DNA from: Thalassotalea_A litorea
GTDB lineage: Bacteria > Pseudomonadota > Gammaproteobacteria > Enterobacterales > Alteromonadaceae
Direction of reading: 5' to 3'
Assembly (NCBI RefSeq): GCF_043642205.1
Contig: NZ_JBHZSG010000001.1
Span: 62,001 to 126,000 of the forward strand
Length of the DNA stretch: 64,000 nucleotides
Shown here one piece after another: positions 34,824 to 43,871 of this stretch; within the stretch, counting starts at the first letter, position 1; the number at the start of each line of letters is the position of its first letter. The notes under the pieces are model-generated. The model searched no databases. It was not told the DNA's origin and worked only from the letters and a program-made list of their open reading frames with translations. Position numbers and translations under genes: made by a program.

Positions 34824-36533
34824 ATGAATCGCACAATCATTTATCGGGCCAATGACCGTCGACTGGCCCAGTATTGCAAAAGTTGCACCGTATGGCTGCT
34901 ATTATTATCGGCGGTGTTTTTTTTCATGGCGGAGACCCGCGCTGAAATCACCTTGGAACAACAGGTAAAAATCACCGATTTAGGATTGCATTTTGATGGT
35001 GAAAAAGTCACAAGCTCGGCACAAACCAGCGATACACCAACCTATGATTATTTCTTTGGTCCTAACATTTCAGCCCATGGAGACAGCGTAAAAGCTTATA
35101 AAAACTATGTGTTTATGACCTGGTATCGTGGTGGAAAATTTGATCGTAGGGTGATGCTAAGCCGATACAATCTGAATACGGGAAGCTTGCAAACTATCGA
35201 GTTTCCCCATCAACATACGGGGTTTAATAATATCTGGTGGATCGGTGAATCTCATAATACGATTGCGGTTGGGATCAGTCCTGTAGATGAGTCCATTCAC
35301 CTTTTATACGACATGCATGCCTATGGTAATCACAGACCTGCAGACGGTAGTTTATCAAATGACTATTTTCGGTACTCTTTTTCGGTGGCCGGTGCTGCGA
35401 CTGTGGTCGATAGCGAGTTTAAGCTTAGTCAATTCGTCAAAGATACAAGTATCGTTAGTGAAGGGGTTAATGACTATAAACATTTAGCATTAACCGGTGA
35501 CGAGGATCATAGCCAATATTCCGGATTGACGTATCCTAAATTTTTTACCAATACCGATGGTACCCTGTTGATGTATATGCGCAAAGGCGGCAACGATAAC
35601 GGGGGCTATGTATTTTCTCGCTATGATGCTGGTACCAAAAGCTGGTCTGAATTTAACCAATTTAATGTCATCAATGCGAAAAATTACGGTCAGCCATACA
35701 ATTGGGGATTGTACGGCAATATGAAGTACGTTAATGGCAAACTACGGGTCGGCTTTCAGCGACGTTCGGGCAATAAAGAAGATAAATATCAATATCAAAA
35801 TGGATTCTATTATGCTTATTCGGATCACCCTGAAGGAGCAAGTGACTGGCAAACGCATGATGGCCAGCCTATGACTTTTCCGTTGCAAAATGCTGATGAT
35901 ATTAAGATATCTGAACCCGGAGATTTAGTGTCTGCAAGGGGCAAAGATCAGGTTTACATTGTCCATGGGTTTGACTGGAATGTAACGGCACAAGGCGATG
36001 TCCATTTCATTGGTAAAGTGAAAGATACCGCCGCGAATCAAACGGTGTACATGCATACCTACAAACCGGCTGGCGCCGAAGAGTTTATTACGGCAACCGA
36101 CTTTGCCGGAGCCGATAAGCTTTATACTGCCGGAGATAATCTGTATATCATTGGTCTTACATCCAGCGGTTATCCCTATGTTGAGAAAGCGGCAGGCGGA
36201 ACAAACGATTTTACCCGGGTGTTTGAACTCAAAGATGGTCCATCGTTTCATCATGGTTCGGTATATATCGAAGCGGGTAAGCTTTACTACTACTTGATGG
36301 AAAGAGGGGCAGGCAATGCATTGCCTCTGTACCTGCTGATTATCGATTTGGATATTGATACCGATAGTAGTTCGCAAAACGATAGTGACGTTGCAACCGA
36401 TGGTAGTAATACCGATACAAGCACTCAGGAATCTTCGGTCAAAGATGGGAGTGGCTCTGGCGCCAGTATCCATTTTAGCCTGTTGATGCTGCTATTTTGC
36501 ACTGTGGTGATGCGCAGGAAAATCAATTTATGA
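34824..36533 (+). CDS. PL24-type ulvan lyase with GlyGly-CTERM-like sorting tail
   Basis: A 569-residue exported protein starting at ATG 34824 (AGAGGA eight bases upstream). After the signal sequence comes one BNR_4 propeller closely related to that of the larger lyase at 40476. H144 (G-E-S-H-N), H165 (Y-D-M-H), Y237 (L-T-Y-P) and R253 (M-Y-M-R) keep the 21 and 16 residue spacings that I recall for H146, H167, Y243 and R259 of the PL24 enzyme LOR_107. The C-terminus has a Ser/Asp/Thr-rich linker, then G-S-G-S-G-A-S, a hydrophobic helix and R-R-K. This resembles a GlyGly-CTERM/rhombosortase sorting signal, suggesting surface anchoring or processing. The binding modules of its paralogue are missing. 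Confidence 0.87.
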   Translation: MNRTIIYRANDRRLAQYCKSCTVWLLLLSAVFFFMAETRAEITLEQQVKITDLGLHFDGEKVTSSAQTSDTPTYDYFFGPNISAHGDSVKAYKNYVFMTWYRGGKFDRRVMLSRYNLNTGSLQTIEFPHQHTGFNNIWWIGESHNTIAVGISPVDESIHLLYDMHAYGNHRPADGSLSNDYFRYSFSVAGAATVVDSEFKLSQFVKDTSIVSEGVNDYKHLALTGDEDHSQYSGLTYPKFFTNTDGTLLMYMRKGGNDNGGYVFSRYDAGTKSWSEFNQFNVINAKNYGQPYNWGLYGNMKYVNGKLRVGFQRRSGNKEDKYQYQNGFYYAYSDHPEGASDWQTHDGQPMTFPLQNADDIKISEPGDLVSARGKDQVYIVHGFDWNVTAQGDVHFIGKVKDTAANQTVYMHTYKPAGAEEFITATDFAGADKLYTAGDNLYIIGLTSSGYPYVEKAAGGTNDFTRVFELKDGPSFHHGSVYIEAGKLYYYLMERGAGNALPLYLLIIDLDIDTDSSSQNDSDVATDGSNTDTSTQESSVKDGSGSGASIHFSLLMLLFCTVVMRRKINL

Positions 36534-36536
36534 CTT

Positions 36537-36580
36537 ATACCAATCACATTAAATTATTGCTCTCTCAGTGTGATTGGTAT
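36537..36580. repeat. 12-bp inverted repeat after the PL24 gene
   Basis: ATACCAATCACA (36537-36548) and TGTGATTGGTAT (36569-36580) are perfect inverse copies over a 20-base loop. The sequence resembles dispersed 'TATACCAATCA' intergenic elements of Shewanella and Alteromonas relatives as I recall them. Confidence 0.6.
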
Positions 36581-36603
36581 TACACATCAGGACAATAACC
36601 AAT

Positions 36604-36634
36604 AAGGCAAATCAAGCGCTAGTGATTTGCCTTT
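36604..36634. terminator. Bidirectional hairpin between convergent genes
   Basis: AAGGCAAATCA (36604-36614) pairs perfectly with TGATTTGCCTT (36623-36633). It lies between convergent stop codons and could terminate both strands, although the T-tract is short. Confidence 0.7.
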
Positions 36635-36651
36635 ATCTATCTAGCTCCTAT

Positions 36652-38382
36652 CTAGTTGTTCTCTTTGAGATGCAACATCTTCTGTATATCATTGGCGGTT
36701 GCGAAATTATTACCCCCCTGATCGGCTCCGGTAATCCACCAATAAACCATGCCTGCATCTGAACAATCAAATTTATTGGTTTGAAACGGGACGATTCCGT
36801 CCTGTTCGGCATAGGCAAGCATTTCCCAGATAAACTTATAGCCAGGATTATCGTGATGTTTAGCCCAGTCCCATTGATGAATGGAAGTTTGCAAGCCAAC
36901 ATTTTGGTCGCCTATTTGATGTTCGGTAATGCCAAAGTCTAAAATCTGCTGCCAGGTAAAAAAGTCACCGCTGTTATCGTTTGCCGGATGATGAGAAACA
37001 ATATGCACAAATTTAAGGGCTTGCGGGTTTGCCGCCGCAAGTGCGAAACCAATCAGATCCGGTTCACCAGCCTCAATTATCCAAAGCGGACTCTCAGCCG
37101 TGGAATCATTGATCGCATTCACTAGATCCTGGCTGGCAGCGGCTTGTTTTTCGCGACAGTTATAATGGTCATGTAAATGTTCAAATGGCCCAAATAGAGC
37201 AATACTTTTATCCGTCAGCTCATTGAGTATGCGTTGGCGTCTTTGTTCATTGTCTTTATCAATTTGGTATCTGGCTTTGTTGGTGAATGGATCGAGATCA
37301 CAAGAATGAGAAACGTGCACCAACCTCTGCTCAAGCCCTGAGTGGTGTAATAGTCCAAAGATTACCGGCGTTGCACCAATATCATCAGGATCTGGAGAAT
37401 TGCCGTCGATCACAATGGCCAGGCGACCTTCTGGAGGATTGACATGGTCTAATGGCACATCAGTAACATAGCGCTGCCAGAACGCGTTTACAGATACGGC
37501 ATCCTGACCAAGATTTAGTATCCACCAAACAGCAACGGTATCTGAAAAGTCCACGCCGCCATTGGGGATCACGGAATAGTCGGCAGTAAAATTGCTGTCT
37601 GCAATAATCGCATCAGCTAGCTGCCAAAGGGTTCTTGCATGTTGGTTGGTGTTGCGTTTGTCGATGGCAGCCTTGAGCCATTTATCGCCATTTTCTACAT
37701 AGATAGGAGTGGCCGGGCCGCGACGATTTTTGCGAATGTACAAACGTTTTGGTTTATTACCATCACCGATGGCGATGTAGTGTGTGGATTGTTTAACGAA
37801 AGCAAGCGCCTCATCACTCGTTTGTTGTTCGTTCCAGGCGCTGTGCTGAACGACAATTACGTTACTTTTTAGCGAGGACTTGTTTACGCCTTGTGCGATC
37901 AAACCGGCAAGCCATTGTGCGGTAAAGTCGGACTGACCAGCTTCCTGCACCCAAACACGCCCGCCACTATCCAGTATGTCTTTAGCGGTTTTTTGCACGA
38001 GCTCTACCGAGCCTTGCCAATGGGTGTTCGCATCAGTCCAGCCTTTGCCTGCGGGCCCAAAGGCTAGGGAAAACAAGCCACTAGCATCGATGTATTTACC
38101 TTGTTGGCTACCAATCGTGCCGGTAACGGCCAGGTGAGAGATATTGTTGAAATCTGGGTCAGCTAATAAGGAGCCCAGCGCAGCTACGGAATGGACATCA
38201 TCAGCATCTGGTTTAACGTCAAATTGAGAAATTAAGATGTCTTTATCGGGATTGAAATAAGGCCTAGGGGCTTGTTGAGAACCTGCTGCGAAAACCAAAT
38301 TGCTTGTAGCACACAGGGCGATGACCAGATACGCGATAAACCGTCTGGTATTTACGGAGTGGTTTCCAGATCTAAAAAACAT
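36652..38382 (-). CDS. Exported protein with two tandem nucleoside-hydrolase-like domains
   Basis: A 576-residue protein with a signal peptide cleaved near residue 33. It is an internal duplication: aspartate clusters D55-x3-D59-x-D61-D62 and D326-x4-D331-x-D333-D334 begin two halves. The halves repeat further pairs in the same order: V-W-V-Q-E-A-G-Q-S-D (143-152) with L-W-I-I-E-A-G-E-P-D (433-442), and F-S-D-T-V-A-V-W-W (279-287) with C-S-D-A-G-M-V-Y-W-W (540-549). The Asp clusters resemble the calcium site of nucleoside hydrolases, enzymes that cleave N-glycosides of ribose. Function in ulvan use is unknown; an O-glycosidase role is possible. It is the only minus-strand gene among the extracellular enzymes. 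Confidence 0.75.
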   Translation of the reverse strand: MFFRSGNHSVNTRRFIAYLVIALCATSNLVFAAGSQQAPRPYFNPDKDILISQFDVKPDADDVHSVAALGSLLADPDFNNISHLAVTGTIGSQQGKYIDASGLFSLAFGPAGKGWTDANTHWQGSVELVQKTAKDILDSGGRVWVQEAGQSDFTAQWLAGLIAQGVNKSSLKSNVIVVQHSAWNEQQTSDEALAFVKQSTHYIAIGDGNKPKRLYIRKNRRGPATPIYVENGDKWLKAAIDKRNTNQHARTLWQLADAIIADSNFTADYSVIPNGGVDFSDTVAVWWILNLGQDAVSVNAFWQRYVTDVPLDHVNPPEGRLAIVIDGNSPDPDDIGATPVIFGLLHHSGLEQRLVHVSHSCDLDPFTNKARYQIDKDNEQRRQRILNELTDKSIALFGPFEHLHDHYNCREKQAAASQDLVNAINDSTAESPLWIIEAGEPDLIGFALAAANPQALKFVHIVSHHPANDNSGDFFTWQQILDFGITEHQIGDQNVGLQTSIHQWDWAKHHDNPGYKFIWEMLAYAEQDGIVPFQTNKFDCSDAGMVYWWITGADQGGNNFATANDIQKMLHLKENN

Positions 38383-38398
38383 TACTGATTTATTATTG

Positions 38399-38410
38399 TT
38401 GAATTTGATT
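38399..38410 (+). promoter_or_regulatory. Candidate operator TTGAATTTGATT between divergent genes
   Basis: Shares 12 of 12 bases with the element at 20072-20083 before rhaD. It lies 17 bp upstream of the minus-strand gene start and about 90 bp before sulfatase 3, so it could serve either. Confidence 0.35.
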
Positions 38411-38496
38411 GAAGATGATAATTTGTGGGGAGATGTTAATCAAGGTTGGAATGTGGTTTGTGCATTTATTCTGACTGACCAACAAAACGAGTAACC

Positions 38497-40260
38497 ATGC
38501 ATAAGCTATCTAAACGAATGTACATCAACCTTGTGGTGATGATTGTTTCTTTTCTGCAATTAGGTGTCGTCGCAGAAGCAAAACCAAGCGCTGCATACGG
38601 GGCAGACGAAGTTTCCCAACCTAATATTCTCTGGTTAGTGGTAGAAGATATGAGCCCGATTATTGCGCCGTATGGTGATCATACGATTGCGACACCGACC
38701 ATAAGCCAGTTAGCGAAGGAAGGCGTAACCTACACCAATGTATATTCCACTTCCGGTGTCTGTGCCCCAAGTCGTGCAGCACTCGCTACTGGCATGTACC
38801 CGTCAGCGTTTGGTGCTAATCACATGCGCACCCATTCCGATACAGAGATAACCGGACTTCCCGCTTATGAAGCGATACCTGCGGCTGACGCTCGAATGCT
38901 GAGCCAATATCTGCAACAGCACGGATATTACACTGCCAATAATTTGAAAACCGATTATCAATTTAAAGCCCCGAAGTCGGCCTGGAATGAAAGCGGACCA
39001 TATGCACACTGGCGAAAACGTCCCGCTGACAAACCTTTCTTTGCGGTTTTTAATTTTACTACGACCCATGAATCCGGATTGTTTGAGCCTTATGGTTTCA
39101 GGAAGATTGAATCGCGGCATTACTTTTCCGATGATGTAGCCAAAATCGCCAGATTACCTCAGCATCCATCGGCCAAGTCGGAACCAGCGAATACTGCCAT
39201 GCATGTGCCGAAAAATACCGTATTCGATATTCCTCCTTACCTTCCAGATACTCCGTTGGTCAGACGAGATATGTGGAAGATGTATAACAATCTTGCGGAA
39301 ACAGACAGGCAAATAGCGGCGATTATTCAGCAGCTCAAGGACGATGACCTATATGATCAAACCGTTATCCTCTTTTATTCCGACCATGGTGGCCCGTTGC
39401 CAAGGCAAAAGCGTTTAATTTATGACAGCGGATTGAAAGTACCACTCATTATCCGGTTTCCAAACGCCCAGCAGGGCGGAACTTCGGATCAGCGCTTAAT
39501 TAGTTTTGTGGATTTTGCCCCTACCACTCTGGCGCTTGTCGGGGCACCTATACCTGGTCATATGCACGGTCAGAATTTTATTGGCAAGAGAAATGGCAGC
39601 GTTGCTTCAATGCCAAGGGAGTATATCCACGCAGCAGCAGACCGGTTTGATGGTTTTACCGATGCCATACGAGCGGTTAAAGATAAGCGCTTTAAATACA
39701 TTCGTAACTATCGGCCCGAGCAAGGCTATTATTTGCCGGTCAGTTACCGTGAAAAAATTCCGACGATGCAAGAATTACTCCGGCTTCGGGATGACGGCGC
39801 TCTTGATGAATTTCAGCGGCAATGGTTTCGAAGCCGAAAACCTAAAGAAGAGTTATTTGATACGTTAACCGATCCGCATGAACTCCACAATCTCGCTGAA
39901 AATGAAGAGTATAAACAACCATTATTGCGATTACGGCGGGAAATGGATCGTTGGCTAACCGCCATTAAGGATACGCCTAATTTACCTGAGAGGGCACTAA
40001 TCGACAAATTATGGCAGGGGGCTGATGTTCAGCCGAAAACAGCACCGCCTGAGGTGAGCTTTTTAAAGGGCAGAGCTATAATCAGCAGCCAAACACCTGG
40101 TGCGAGTATTTCTTATCGAATACTGGGTGAGGCGGCCAGAGAAAGTGCCTGGTTGATGTACCAAACGCCCATCAAAGCGCAATCGGGGATGAAGATTGAG
40201 GTTGTCGCCCATCGCATCGGTTTTCTGGAAAGTGATATCGTGACCGTTTCCGTACCTTGA
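38497..40260 (+). CDS. Exported S1-family sulfatase 3 with C-terminal beta domain
   Basis: A 587-residue sulfatase with an N-terminal signal peptide ending near A-E-A. The formylglycine motif C-A-P-S-R is at residues 89-93, and the metal-site sequence Y-S-D-H-G-G is near 290. After the catalytic domain (to about residue 500) comes a short beta-rich extension with S-S-Q-T-P-G-A-S-I-S-Y and S-A-W-L-M-Y, similar to chitobiase-like C-terminal modules. This probably helps bind chains. It is divergent from the tandem nucleoside-hydrolase-like gene and 215 bp before the large PL24 lyase. Likely substrate is a sulfated rhamnose in ulvan fragments, inferred from context. Confidence 0.92.
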   Translation: MHKLSKRMYINLVVMIVSFLQLGVVAEAKPSAAYGADEVSQPNILWLVVEDMSPIIAPYGDHTIATPTISQLAKEGVTYTNVYSTSGVCAPSRAALATGMYPSAFGANHMRTHSDTEITGLPAYEAIPAADARMLSQYLQQHGYYTANNLKTDYQFKAPKSAWNESGPYAHWRKRPADKPFFAVFNFTTTHESGLFEPYGFRKIESRHYFSDDVAKIARLPQHPSAKSEPANTAMHVPKNTVFDIPPYLPDTPLVRRDMWKMYNNLAETDRQIAAIIQQLKDDDLYDQTVILFYSDHGGPLPRQKRLIYDSGLKVPLIIRFPNAQQGGTSDQRLISFVDFAPTTLALVGAPIPGHMHGQNFIGKRNGSVASMPREYIHAAADRFDGFTDAIRAVKDKRFKYIRNYRPEQGYYLPVSYREKIPTMQELLRLRDDGALDEFQRQWFRSRKPKEELFDTLTDPHELHNLAENEEYKQPLLRLRREMDRWLTAIKDTPNLPERALIDKLWQGADVQPKTAPPEVSFLKGRAIISSQTPGASISYRILGEAARESAWLMYQTPIKAQSGMKIEVVAHRIGFLESDIVTVSVP

Positions 40261-40475
40261 ATCTCTAATTTGAGCCTTGTTGATTCTATTTGATATTTTA
40301 TGAGCGATCTTGATCTGTTATGGTTTTTTAGTATAGTTGTCTAAGTTTTGTGCGCTGATCGAAGCGATAATTGCCGCTGTTAGCCAAAAAGCGAATCAAT
40401 GCCGGTGTAAACAACCATAAGGCATGACATAAGAATAGATAACAAAAATAAAAACAAGATAACAATAAGGTCAAT

Positions 40476-43400
40476 ATGATACTCACGAATAATAAAATAG
40501 CCTGTATGGCTAAACCTGTGTTGCTTGCGATTGCATGTCTGGGGATAGCGATGCAAGTAAATGCTCAGGTAACGCTTGAAGAACAAGTAAAAATTACCGA
40601 TTTCGGTCTGCATTTTGATGGCAAAGATCTTGATCATGGCAACGTTAATAATCCCGATACCGGTGATAAATATGATTTCTTCTTTGGTCGTAACATTTCA
40701 GCTCATGGCGATGCCGTAAAAACCTACAAACACTATGTTTTTATGACCTGGTATAAAGGTGGTAAAAATGAGCGCAATGTCATGCTGAGTCGATATAATT
40801 CTCAGACAGGTACATTGGCAACCATTGAATTTCCCCATCGTCATACTGGTTTTCGAGGTGACCCATTAGTCGGTGAATCTCATAACACCATAGGCTTAGC
40901 GGTTAGCCCAATCAATGGCACCATCCATATGGTGTATGATATGCACGCCTATGATGATAATAATCACGGCGGCAAATTTGTTAATGACTTTTTTCGCTAC
41001 TCATTCAGTTTAGCCGGTGCGGCAGACCTGCCAGATGCAGAGTTTACTCTGGACAAATTTGTCAAAGATACGAGTGCTGTTAGTCAGGGCGACGATGATT
41101 ATAAGCATCTCACCATGACAGGAAATTTAGCGGACAAAGGTAATTTTGCGCGTTTAACCTATCCCAAATTTTTCACCAATACCGACGGTACGTTGTTGCT
41201 ATACATGCGCTTAGGCGGTAACAACAACGGCGCCTATGTATTTAATCGATATGACGCCGAAAATGAAAAGTGGTCGACATTTACCAAATTTAACCATAAC
41301 AATCAGAAAACAAGCCACGACAACGAATATAACTGGGGCTTGTATGGCAATATGAAGTATGTCAATGGCAAGCTTCGAGTTGGCTTCCAGCAACGTAGTA
41401 GTGATAATGCCGATAGGTATACCTACCAAAATGGTGTTTATTATGCGTATTCAGAACACCCGGAAGGCTTTGGCGATTGGAAAAACCACAAAGGCGAACC
41501 GATGACCTGGCCATTGGTCAATTCAGATGAAATCAAGGTGTTTGAACCCGGTGACTATATTGACCATACCGAAGCAAACTCGGTGTATATCGTTGGCAGT
41601 TTTGACTGGACCGTAACGAAAAACGAAGATATTCATATCATCAGTAAAGTTCGTTCTTCCGATAGGAGTCGACCAGACTATCAGGAAATCTATCTGCATT
41701 CATACAAACCCTCTGGCGCTCAAGACTTTATTGTATCGTCTGATTTTGCGGGCGCTTCATCGATATACACCTCTGGCGATAATATTTACATTATCGGATT
41801 AGATAATGGTTACCCGTATGTGGAAAAAGCCAAGGGTGGGACCAATGACTTTGTTCGTGTATACGAACAAACACAGGGTACTAAGTTCGATCATGGAACC
41901 ATATACATCAATGACGGTAAGGTCTACTTCTACTTAATGGAGCAGGCGTCTGGCAATGCGATGCCACTGTATTTGCAAATCATTGATTTGGACCTAGAGG
42001 GTGAGGCAAATGCACCACGGGTAGCGTTCCCGTCATCGGCGATGTCCGTTGAAGAGGGCTTTGAAAAATTAACCTTGACGATTAATGCTGAAAGTCCGGT
42101 TGCAGGTCGTAACATTGAATCTGTCACCTTATACCTGAACGATGCAGAAGTTCGCACCGATACGTCACTTCCATACTTATTTGGGCATGGTTCAAAGCCA
42201 CATGAAACAGGGGCGATGGGCTGGTTAGCAACCCATTCACTTAACCCAACGCCATTAACGGTTGGCACGCATGTATTTAAGGCGATAGCAACGGACAGTG
42301 AAGGTGAAACGGGTATTGCAACAATGACCCTGACCGTGAAGTCAAATGGCCCGACGGTTGCGTTTCCGGCTCCGACAATGACGGTTGATGAAGGCTATGA
42401 AAAATTATCTATTATGTTAGACGCAGCAACTGCCGTTGACGGTCGTGAGATTGAATCGGTTGCGCTATATATTGATGAACATTTGGTGCGCGTTGATACG
42501 TCGCTTCCGTACCTGTTTGGCCATGGCTCAAAGCCTCACGAAACAGGTGCCATGGGTTGGTTGGACACCCACGGTGAAAACCCTGCGCCATTGGGTCCTG
42601 GTGTCTATACGTTCTCAGCAATTGTCACCGATAGTGCAGGGGACGTAGGTGAAGCGAGCATGGTGCTCACCGTTAAAGGCGAGCCAAAACCTCCAACGGT
42701 TACGTTTCCGAATGATGTGGTCACCGTATATGAGGGGTATGAAAAGCTGGGCATGACGTTGCAAGCCGATACCTCTGTAGAAGGGCGAACGATTAAATCT
42801 GTTACCTTATATCGGAATGAGCAACTTGTGCGCGTAGATACTCGACCTGTCTGGAACTTTGGTCATTCCTTTGCTCCTTATGAATTTGGCGCAATGGGGT
42901 GGTTAGAACGACATGAGCCAAACCCATCTCCACTTACGGTTGGTACCCATACGTTTACAGCAATCGCAACGGATAGTGCTGGTTTGCAGGGAGAGGCAAC
43001 GATGACGCTGATTGTTAAGGCCGTGCCACCACCAAGCATAAGCTTTGTTGAGTCCGATATTGAGTTACGTGTTGGTTATGAGTCGTTATCATTATCTGTG
43101 AATGCTTTGTCTGAGTTGAGTTGGGTGGATATTGAACATGTCGACTTATACTTAAATGACATACTCATTCGCGATATTTATGATGCGCCATTCACTTGGG
43201 GTGGAGAAAGCTATCCGGCTGAGTTGTTAGGCCTCCCGGCAGGAATCCATACCATCAAAGCGCTTGCTACGGATAGCTATGGAAATACATCCGAGGCACA
43301 AATGACAATGCTAGTCAGGCCATCGGTCGTGTTTGTCGATTCGGAACAGCAACTTCATTTAGCCAGTAACTTACTTGACGGCGATGTCAGTGATGAATCA

Positions 43401-43688
43401 AGTTGGGGCGCTACCGAAAACGGTACCAAGGAAGTCATCATCGACTTAGGCGAGTCAAAGTTAATCACTGGGACGAAACTATGGACCACTGCTGGCGAGC
43501 AGATTAACTATCAGGTTTATGTATCAGACGGCCCAGGATTCGAGTTTGTGAAGGTGGCGAAACATCAAAATAAACACAGCGATGTTCAACCGACATTAAC
43601 CGAATTTGTTGCGCAGGGACGATTGATTAAACTTATGGTGATCGGTAACTGGCCGAATATCAATGAATTTGAAATTTTAACCCAGTAA
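40476..43688 (+). CDS. Multimodular PL24-type ulvan lyase with four Ig-like repeats and a discoidin-like domain
   Basis: A 1070-residue secreted protein with a signal peptide ending near N-A (residue 30) and a clear AAGG site. Residues 31-510 form a BNR_4 propeller. H136, H157, Y229 and R245 keep the 21 and 16 residue spacings recalled for the PL24 active site. Four repeats follow at about 514-622, 626-734, 740-848 and 852-947. Each has E-G-[FY]-E-K-L-like openings and A-T-D-S-x-G endings, and the first two share a near-identical central stretch. A C-terminal domain (955-1070) with D-L-G-E-S-K and I-x-L-M-V-I-G-N-W resembles F5/8 C-type binding modules. It is probably the secreted enzyme that attacks polymeric ulvan. 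Confidence 0.9.
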   Translation: MILTNNKIACMAKPVLLAIACLGIAMQVNAQVTLEEQVKITDFGLHFDGKDLDHGNVNNPDTGDKYDFFFGRNISAHGDAVKTYKHYVFMTWYKGGKNERNVMLSRYNSQTGTLATIEFPHRHTGFRGDPLVGESHNTIGLAVSPINGTIHMVYDMHAYDDNNHGGKFVNDFFRYSFSLAGAADLPDAEFTLDKFVKDTSAVSQGDDDYKHLTMTGNLADKGNFARLTYPKFFTNTDGTLLLYMRLGGNNNGAYVFNRYDAENEKWSTFTKFNHNNQKTSHDNEYNWGLYGNMKYVNGKLRVGFQQRSSDNADRYTYQNGVYYAYSEHPEGFGDWKNHKGEPMTWPLVNSDEIKVFEPGDYIDHTEANSVYIVGSFDWTVTKNEDIHIISKVRSSDRSRPDYQEIYLHSYKPSGAQDFIVSSDFAGASSIYTSGDNIYIIGLDNGYPYVEKAKGGTNDFVRVYEQTQGTKFDHGTIYINDGKVYFYLMEQASGNAMPLYLQIIDLDLEGEANAPRVAFPSSAMSVEEGFEKLTLTINAESPVAGRNIESVTLYLNDAEVRTDTSLPYLFGHGSKPHETGAMGWLATHSLNPTPLTVGTHVFKAIATDSEGETGIATMTLTVKSNGPTVAFPAPTMTVDEGYEKLSIMLDAATAVDGREIESVALYIDEHLVRVDTSLPYLFGHGSKPHETGAMGWLDTHGENPAPLGPGVYTFSAIVTDSAGDVGEASMVLTVKGEPKPPTVTFPNDVVTVYEGYEKLGMTLQADTSVEGRTIKSVTLYRNEQLVRVDTRPVWNFGHSFAPYEFGAMGWLERHEPNPSPLTVGTHTFTAIATDSAGLQGEATMTLIVKAVPPPSISFVESDIELRVGYESLSLSVNALSELSWVDIEHVDLYLNDILIRDIYDAPFTWGGESYPAELLGLPAGIHTIKALATDSYGNTSEAQMTMLVRPSVVFVDSEQQLHLASNLLDGDVSDESSWGATENGTKEVIIDLGESKLITGTKLWTTAGEQINYQVYVSDGPGFEFVKVAKHQNKHSDVQPTLTEFVAQGRLIKLMVIGNWPNINEFEILTQ
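42015..43316 (+). repeat. Four tandem Ig-like domain repeats in the large lyase
   Basis: Three copies of about 109 codons and one shorter copy of about 96. Copies 1 and 2 share long identical protein stretches, including S-L-P-Y-L-F-G-H-G-S-K-P-H-E-T-G-A-M-G-W. Copy 3 keeps only W/Y-N-F-G-H-S and G-A-M-G-W-L, and copy 4 has lost most of this segment. The gradient suggests stepwise duplication. Confidence 0.85.
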
Positions 43689-43871
43689 CTTACACAATCA
43701 TACGTGCAATCGTTCGTGCAACGATAGGCATGGAGATCGCAGGCTCACTCTCGCGCTCACATCACTCGTGGTGTTGATGCGACGGTGAGCGTACTGTGTT
43801 TCAGGTGAATATATTTATCATACCTTAATCAACTCAAAGCGTAATTGAGGTATTCTGCCAGGACGTTAACA

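Noticed and set aside
35925..36473. 182-codon minus-strand frame
   Set aside because: Lies wholly inside the PL24 gene, which has catalytic residues and signal sequence; no independent support.
43700..43800. Short hairpins and CAC/GTG-rich palindromes after the large lyase
   Set aside because: Stems are short or imperfect with no T-run; not strong enough to list as a terminator.
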